From assembly GCA_934401915.1 (NCBI GenBank), contig CAKRSV010000006.1:124001-188000 (forward strand): 64,000 nt of DNA, in the 5' to 3' direction. Of this stretch, positions 60,555 to 64,000 are shown one piece after another. Origin of the DNA: an uncultured Lachnospiraceae bacterium. GTDB lineage: Bacteria; Bacillota; Clostridia; Lachnospirales; Lachnospiraceae. Each line of letters opens with the position of its first letter. The first letter of the stretch is position 1. The notes below the pieces were generated by a model. That model searched no databases, was not told the origin of the DNA, and saw only the letters and a program-made list of their open reading frames with translations. The position numbers and the translations under genes were made by a program.

Positions 60555-61094
60555 CTACTGGTGTCTGATCATTCCGACCTTGTTAAAAGGCCAGATCCTT
60601 ACCCAGGCTCTTCCGATGATGTCCCTGCGCTTGATCTCGCCTACCGTTGGCGAGCGGCTGTCCGTGCTGTTGTTGCGGTTATCTCCCATTACAAAATACT
60701 CGTCGTCCGCAAGCTGTATCTCCTCCGCGGCGAGACCCGGATTCTGGATCACTTCTTTTCCGTAATGCTCATCCAGGATTTCACCGTCTATGTAGACATT
60801 TCCCTCTTCATCGATCTGAACTGTCTCTCCCGGCAGTCCTATGATCCGCTTGATATAGAAGGTATTGTCCTCGTACTGAAACGGAAAGACAATGATGTCA
60901 TACCGCTCCGGATCCCGGAAACGATAGGAGATCTTGTCCACGATAAGGTTGTCTCCGTTGCTCAGCATCGGCTCCATGGAACTGCCCTGCACCTGCGTTC
61001 TCTGTCCTACGTAGTGGATCAGAAGATAAACTGCACACAGCACCACCAGCAGATACAGACTCATACTCAGAATTTCTTTTAATGCCTTTTTCAT
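60555..61094 (-). CDS. lepB: Signal peptidase I (second copy)
   Basis: A 179-residue membrane serine protease that removes signal peptides from exported proteins. I start at ATG 61094 (MKKALKEILSMS), with GAGG 7 bases upstream. One N-terminal helix is present (about 10-30). The catalytic Ser lies in QGSSMEPML and the general-base Lys in FYIKRIIGLPGETV. GDNRNNSTDSR is the family box E. It is separated from a paralogue at 61997-62581 by rbgA. Confidence 0.96.
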   Translation of the reverse strand: MKKALKEILSMSLYLLVVLCAVYLLIHYVGQRTQVQGSSMEPMLSNGDNLIVDKISYRFRDPERYDIIVFPFQYEDNTFYIKRIIGLPGETVQIDEEGNVYIDGEILDEHYGKEVIQNPGLAAEEIQLADDEYFVMGDNRNNSTDSRSPTVGEIKRRDIIGRAWVRIWPFNKVGMIRHQ

Positions 61095-61117
61095 ACCAAT
61101 CCTCATTTCTGCAGGCT

Positions 61118-61987
61118 CTATGCGTCTGCCTGTGTTCCTTCCTCCGGAAGCTCCAGTGTGACCCTTCCGATCCTGCCACTGCGGAAATCGTCCACAAAAA
61201 GTGCCGACGCCTTCTCATAGTCCGGCTCCTGCCCCTTTTTATAGCACTTCCGGTTTTCGCAGATATGCTCGAGCACCCCCAGCGGATCGCCCAGCATCTC
61301 CGTCTCTATCTGATACCGCTCCGCTAAAAGCGCCGGGTACGTGGCTGTCAGGAAACGGATCAGATCCATTGCAAGCTCTGTCATCTGCAGGATCTCATCG
61401 TTCATCGAACCGATCATCGCCAGCTTCCGCCCAACGTCCTCACTCTCAAACTTAGGCCAGAGGATTCCGGGCGTGTCCAGCAGTTCCAGATCCTTGTTCA
61501 GCCGGATCCACTGTTTTCCCTTCGTCACCCCCGGCTTATTTCCGGTCTTGGCGCAGGCTTTTCCGGCAAAGGAATTGATAAAGGTAGACTTGCCGACGTT
61601 GGGGATCCCGACAACGATCGCCCGGATCGGTCTGTTTTTGATCCCGCGCTTTCTATCCCGCTCGATCTTCTCCCGGCACGCCTCCTGCACCGTTCCCTGT
61701 ATCGCCTTCAATCCCTGCTTGGTTCTGGCATTGATCTCCAGCACATGAAATCCCTTTTTCTGAAAATAGTCCATCCAGGCACGATTGCCCGCCGGATCTG
61801 CCAGATCCGACTTATTCAGCAGGATGATCCTCGACTTGTTTTTGCCAAGCTCGTCGATGTCCGGATTTCTGCTGCTCAGCGGAATCCTTGCGTCCACCAG
61901 CTCGATCACCAGATCGATCAGCCCGATATTTTCCTGCATCATACGTTTTGCCTTGGTCATATGACCGGGATACCATTGATAATTCAT
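61118..61987 (-). CDS. rbgA: Ribosome biogenesis GTPase RbgA (YlqF)
   Basis: A 289-residue circularly permuted GTPase needed for late 50S assembly. The G4 motif NKSDLAD (near 58-64) comes before G1 GIPNVGKST (near 125) and G3 DTPGILWP. A C-terminal ANTAR-like helical domain follows (about 190-289). GGAGA lies before the ATG at 61987. It sits between two signal peptidase genes and downstream of rplS. The linkage of L19 and RbgA fits shared ribosome-assembly demand. Confidence 0.96.
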   Translation of the reverse strand: MNYQWYPGHMTKAKRMMQENIGLIDLVIELVDARIPLSSRNPDIDELGKNKSRIILLNKSDLADPAGNRAWMDYFQKKGFHVLEINARTKQGLKAIQGTVQEACREKIERDRKRGIKNRPIRAIVVGIPNVGKSTFINSFAGKACAKTGNKPGVTKGKQWIRLNKDLELLDTPGILWPKFESEDVGRKLAMIGSMNDEILQMTELAMDLIRFLTATYPALLAERYQIETEMLGDPLGVLEHICENRKCYKKGQEPDYEKASALFVDDFRSGRIGRVTLELPEEGTQADA

Positions 61988-61996
61988 CTCTGTCTC

Positions 61997-62581
61997 CTAT
62001 TTTACGGTTCCCATGCCATCCTGCCCTGACGCCATGTGAAACCATGCTTTTCCGATAATTGTGTTCTTTTTCACCGGACCGATGTTGCCGGACCGGCTGT
62101 CCTCGCTGCTGTTGCGGTTGTCTCCCAACACAAAATATTCATCGTTTGCCAGCGTGATCTCATTTACAGCAATCCCCGAATCCGACATTCTGTCATACTG
62201 TTCGTCCTCTTCCAGAAGACTGCCGTCAATATAGACGCTCCCGTTCAGGATCTGCACCGTCTCTCCCGGAAGTCCGATCACCCGCTTGACATAGAGATGT
62301 GTATTCTGGTTTCCGTTCGGCAAAAAAACGATGACGTCCCCGCGCTTTGGCGAGGAAAGTTTATAGGCGAACCGGCTGATCAGGATCTCCTGCGCATTGT
62401 ACAGCGTCGGCTCCATGGAATCACCGATCACGCTCGTTCTCATCCCCACGGAAAAGATGATCACGAATGCCAGAAAGACAGCGACCACGCTTCCCACCAG
62501 GACTTCAAAGATATCCTTGATCAGTTTGGAATTCAGTTTTTTCTTCTTTTGATAAAAAGTCAGTCCCTTTCTTCTCGCCAT
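61997..62581 (-). CDS. lepB: Signal peptidase I (first copy)
   Basis: A 194-residue membrane serine protease. I start at ATG 62581 (MARRKGLTFYQKKKK), with AAGGAG 10 bases upstream. The longer frame would run through the rplS terminator. The N-terminal half is basic, with a membrane helix (about 27-47). The catalytic Ser lies in IGDSMEPTL and Lys in LYVKRVIGLPGE; GDNRNSSEDSR is box E. It differs clearly from the paralogue at 60555, so the two may have different clients. Confidence 0.95.
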   Translation of the reverse strand: MARRKGLTFYQKKKKLNSKLIKDIFEVLVGSVVAVFLAFVIIFSVGMRTSVIGDSMEPTLYNAQEILISRFAYKLSSPKRGDVIVFLPNGNQNTHLYVKRVIGLPGETVQILNGSVYIDGSLLEEDEQYDRMSDSGIAVNEITLANDEYFVLGDNRNSSEDSRSGNIGPVKKNTIIGKAWFHMASGQDGMGTVK

Positions 62582-62630
62582 GCAGACTGCTCTCCTTCTT
62601 TTCGATCTCCGGCGATCCGGCGATTCTTCT

Positions 62631-62661
62631 AAAAAAGGTTCGTCTTTTCTGACGAACCTTT
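62631..62661 (-). terminator. Terminator after rplS
   Basis: 11-bp stem AAAGGTTCGTC / GACGAACCTTT with a 6-base loop and T-run on the minus strand, 14 bp past the rplS stop. Read-through would be needed to supply the lepB-rbgA genes unless they have their own promoter. Confidence 0.85.
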
Positions 62662-62674
62662 CCAAATCTTTTTC

Positions 62675-63022
62675 TTATTTAACCAGCTCTTTAACCTTAG
62701 CTTTCTTACCGATACGATCTCTCAGGTAGTTCAGCTTAGCACGTCTTACTTTACCCTTTCTTACTACTTCCACCTTCTCAACGTTGGGGGAGTGCATCGG
62801 CCAGGTCTTTTCAACACCAACTCCGTTGGACATCTTTCTGACTGTGAAGGTTGCTCTGTTGCTTCCGCCCTGCTTCTTCAGGACAGTTCCCTCAAAAATC
62901 TGAACTCTCTCACGGTTACCCTCTTTGATCTTACCATATACTTTAACGGTATCACCTACCTCAAAGCTGTCTACGGTTTCCTTTAACTGTGCATCTTCGA
63001 TCTCTTTAATAATCTGGTTCAT
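62675..63022 (-). CDS. rplS: Ribosomal protein L19
   Basis: A 115-residue protein of the large ribosomal subunit at the 30S-50S interface. The sequence has the family features [26 protein letters not shown] and [21 protein letters not shown], and a basic end, [17 protein letters not shown] lies before the ATG. It follows trmD by 111 bp and has its own promoter at 63096-63124. Confidence 0.98.
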   Translation of the reverse strand: MNQIIKEIEDAQLKETVDSFEVGDTVKVYGKIKEGNRERVQIFEGTVLKKQGGSNRATFTVRKMSNGVGVEKTWPMHSPNVEKVEVVRKGKVRRAKLNYLRDRIGKKAKVKELVK

Positions 63023-63095
63023 ATCTTCCTCCTAAAAACTATGGATGTTCTTAATACATAACGTAACAGAGGACCATCTTTCTTCGCAACAGTAG

Positions 63096-63124
63096 TAATT
63101 TACCATATCTGCATGGAAAAAGCA
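63096..63124 (-). promoter_or_regulatory. Promoter of rplS
   Basis: On the minus strand: TTGCTT, 17-base spacer, TAAATT, giving a leader of about 65 nt. Confidence 0.6.
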
Positions 63125-63133
63125 AGGGTTTTC

Positions 63134-63865
63134 TCACTTTTTCCTCTTTTTCTTTTCGACGGGCGGATGCTTCTCCATGTATGCCTGATACAGATCCGGT
63201 CTTCTCTGCTTTGTCCGCTCCAGCGACTGCTCATGACGCCACGCGTCCACCTTCGCGTGATCTCCGGAAAGGAGCACCGGCGGCACCTGCTTGTCATGCC
63301 AGATCTCCGGTCTGGAATACTGTGGATATTCCAGCAGTCCGTCATCAAAGGACTCCGTGACAGCCGATTCCCCGTTGTGTAATACCCCCGGCACCAGACG
63401 CGAGATCGCGTCGATCATCACCATCGCCGGAAGCTCGCCTCCTGTCAGGACATAATCGCCGATGGATATTTCATCGGTCACGATCTCCTCCAGAACGCGC
63501 TCGTCGATCCCCTCATAATGTCCGCAGAGGAAGATCAGCTTCTCCTCCCCGGCAAGCTCCTGTGCCAGCGCCTGGTCAAAGGTTTTTCCCTGCGGCGTCA
63601 CATAGATGACCCGCTTCTTTTTGTCCGCGCCGATCCGGCTCTCCACTGCCTTGTAGGCATCGTATACGGGCTGCGCCTGCATCAGCATTCCCGCGCCGCC
63701 CCCGTAGGTATAATCGTCCACCTTGCCGTGCTTGTTCTGTGTGTAGTCCCTGATATTGACTGCCTCGACAGAAATATAATTTCTCTCCGCCGCTTTTCCA
63801 AGAATACTGGTGCCAAGCCCCTGCATCACCATCTCCGGGAAAAGGGTCAGTACATAAAAATCCAT
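63134..63865 (-). CDS. trmD: tRNA (guanine-37-N1) methyltransferase
   Basis: A 243-residue SPOUT-class enzyme that methylates G37 of tRNAs to prevent frameshifting. I start at ATG 63865 (MDFYVLTLFPEMV), the family start, 4 bp after the rimM stop. A frame start 15 codons earlier lies inside rimM. The trefoil-knot AdoMet site has LCGHYEGIDERV and IGDYVLTGGELPAMVMIDA, followed by LLEYPQYSRPEIW and LLSGDHAKVDAWR. It is co-transcribed with rimM, and rplS follows. Confidence 0.97.
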   Translation of the reverse strand: MDFYVLTLFPEMVMQGLGTSILGKAAERNYISVEAVNIRDYTQNKHGKVDDYTYGGGAGMLMQAQPVYDAYKAVESRIGADKKKRVIYVTPQGKTFDQALAQELAGEEKLIFLCGHYEGIDERVLEEIVTDEISIGDYVLTGGELPAMVMIDAISRLVPGVLHNGESAVTESFDDGLLEYPQYSRPEIWHDKQVPPVLLSGDHAKVDAWRHEQSLERTKQRRPDLYQAYMEKHPPVEKKKRKK

Positions 63866-63869
63866 TCGT

Positions 63870-64000
63870 TTACTCAACCTTATCGTCCTCCAACAGTCCG
63901 TCCAGCACATGCACTGTCATGCAGCCCTTTTCCATATCGACCTGGAGGATACATTCCCTGATCGCCGGCAGAAGTACCTCCGCGCCGTTTTCCCGCTCTA
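63870..64000 (-). CDS. rimM: Ribosome maturation factor RimM, C-terminal fragment at window edge
   Basis: The minus-strand frame enters at the window edge and stops at TAA 63870-63872. The visible 42 or so residues end with LLPAIRECILQVDME, then KGCMTVHVLDGLLEDDKVE. This matches the PRC-barrel end of RimM (LVPA...VDxE...MTV..LEGLL). RimM assists 16S rRNA processing and 30S maturation. trmD starts 4 bp later, as in most bacteria. The N-terminal part is outside the window. Confidence 0.9.
   Translation of the reverse strand, partial: ERENGAEVLLPAIRECILQVDMEKGCMTVHVLDGLLEDDKVE

Noticed and set aside
62582..62665. N-terminal extension of the first lepB gene
   Set aside because: The extra 28 codons run through the rplS terminator hairpin; ATG 62581 has AAGGAG upstream and matches the family start.

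Overview
The window looks like a chromosomal segment of an anaerobic clostridium, most likely a Lachnospiraceae-type gut Firmicute. The evidence is an oxygen-sensitive class III ribonucleotide reductase (nrdD-nrdG), strong AGGAGG-type ribosome binding sites, a tyrosyl T-box leader, the rimM-trmD-rplS-lepB-rbgA-rnhB gene order, a GGGtGRT/NifU-like pair, and many PAS/GGDEF/EAL and VanR/VanS-like signalling proteins. Coding density is high and most genes are on the minus strand. I saw no prophage, insertion sequence, CRISPR array or rRNA.

Layout. 1-1251: a cut GGGtGRT gene and its NifU-like partner. 1407-4318: a three-gene ABC importer of the ABC_sub_bind (TrpXYZ-like) class. 4473-12583: a compact run with a c-di-GMP phosphodiesterase (degenerate GGDEF plus EAL), an ATPase with a degenerate nuclease-like tail, TopB, a left-handed beta-helix protein and a PAS-GGDEF-GAF cyclase. 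12661-15231: asd and argH. 15368-16952: a divergent orphan ABC ATPase/permease pair. 17046-19731: nrdDG with a promoter and paired NrdR boxes. 19982-20054: tRNA-Thr(CGT). 20209-24874: DUF1015, glgB (with a long charged helical tail) and mscS. 25054-27753: a small orphan gene, serA and serC. 27890-35459: an L,D-transpeptidase, then leuB, a GT-C-type membrane protein, ilvD and ilvB. 35565-38208: yajC, tgt and a VanY-like carboxypeptidase. 38555-41994: aroC, an orphan DRE-TIM aldolase and T-box-controlled tyrS. 42376-51438: der-plsY-gpsA followed by an HD-GYP response regulator and two unusual hybrid histidine kinases. 51672-52862: a long PRPP synthetase variant. 52941-56380: a VanR/VanS-like two-component system. 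56466-64000: the ribosome-maturation and secretion cluster from rimM to pgeF, with YlqG/YlqH-like flagellar-family proteins.

How the genes fit together. Much of the window is core metabolism: serine, branched-chain, aspartate-family, arginine and aromatic amino acids, phospholipid and PRPP synthesis, glycogen branching and anaerobic dNTP supply. Laid over this is a dense second-messenger layer: one GGDEF, one GGDEF-like/EAL and one HD-GYP protein. The most unusual item is the three-gene phosphorelay at 42376-48351. One hybrid kinase keeps the phosphoacceptor His but has lost recognisable ATP-binding boxes. The next has Tyr in place of that His but keeps a DTGRG box, a receiver and an HPt domain.

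Limits. All calls come from reading the sequence by eye. No alignment, profile search or folding program was run. Promoters and operators are pattern matches.
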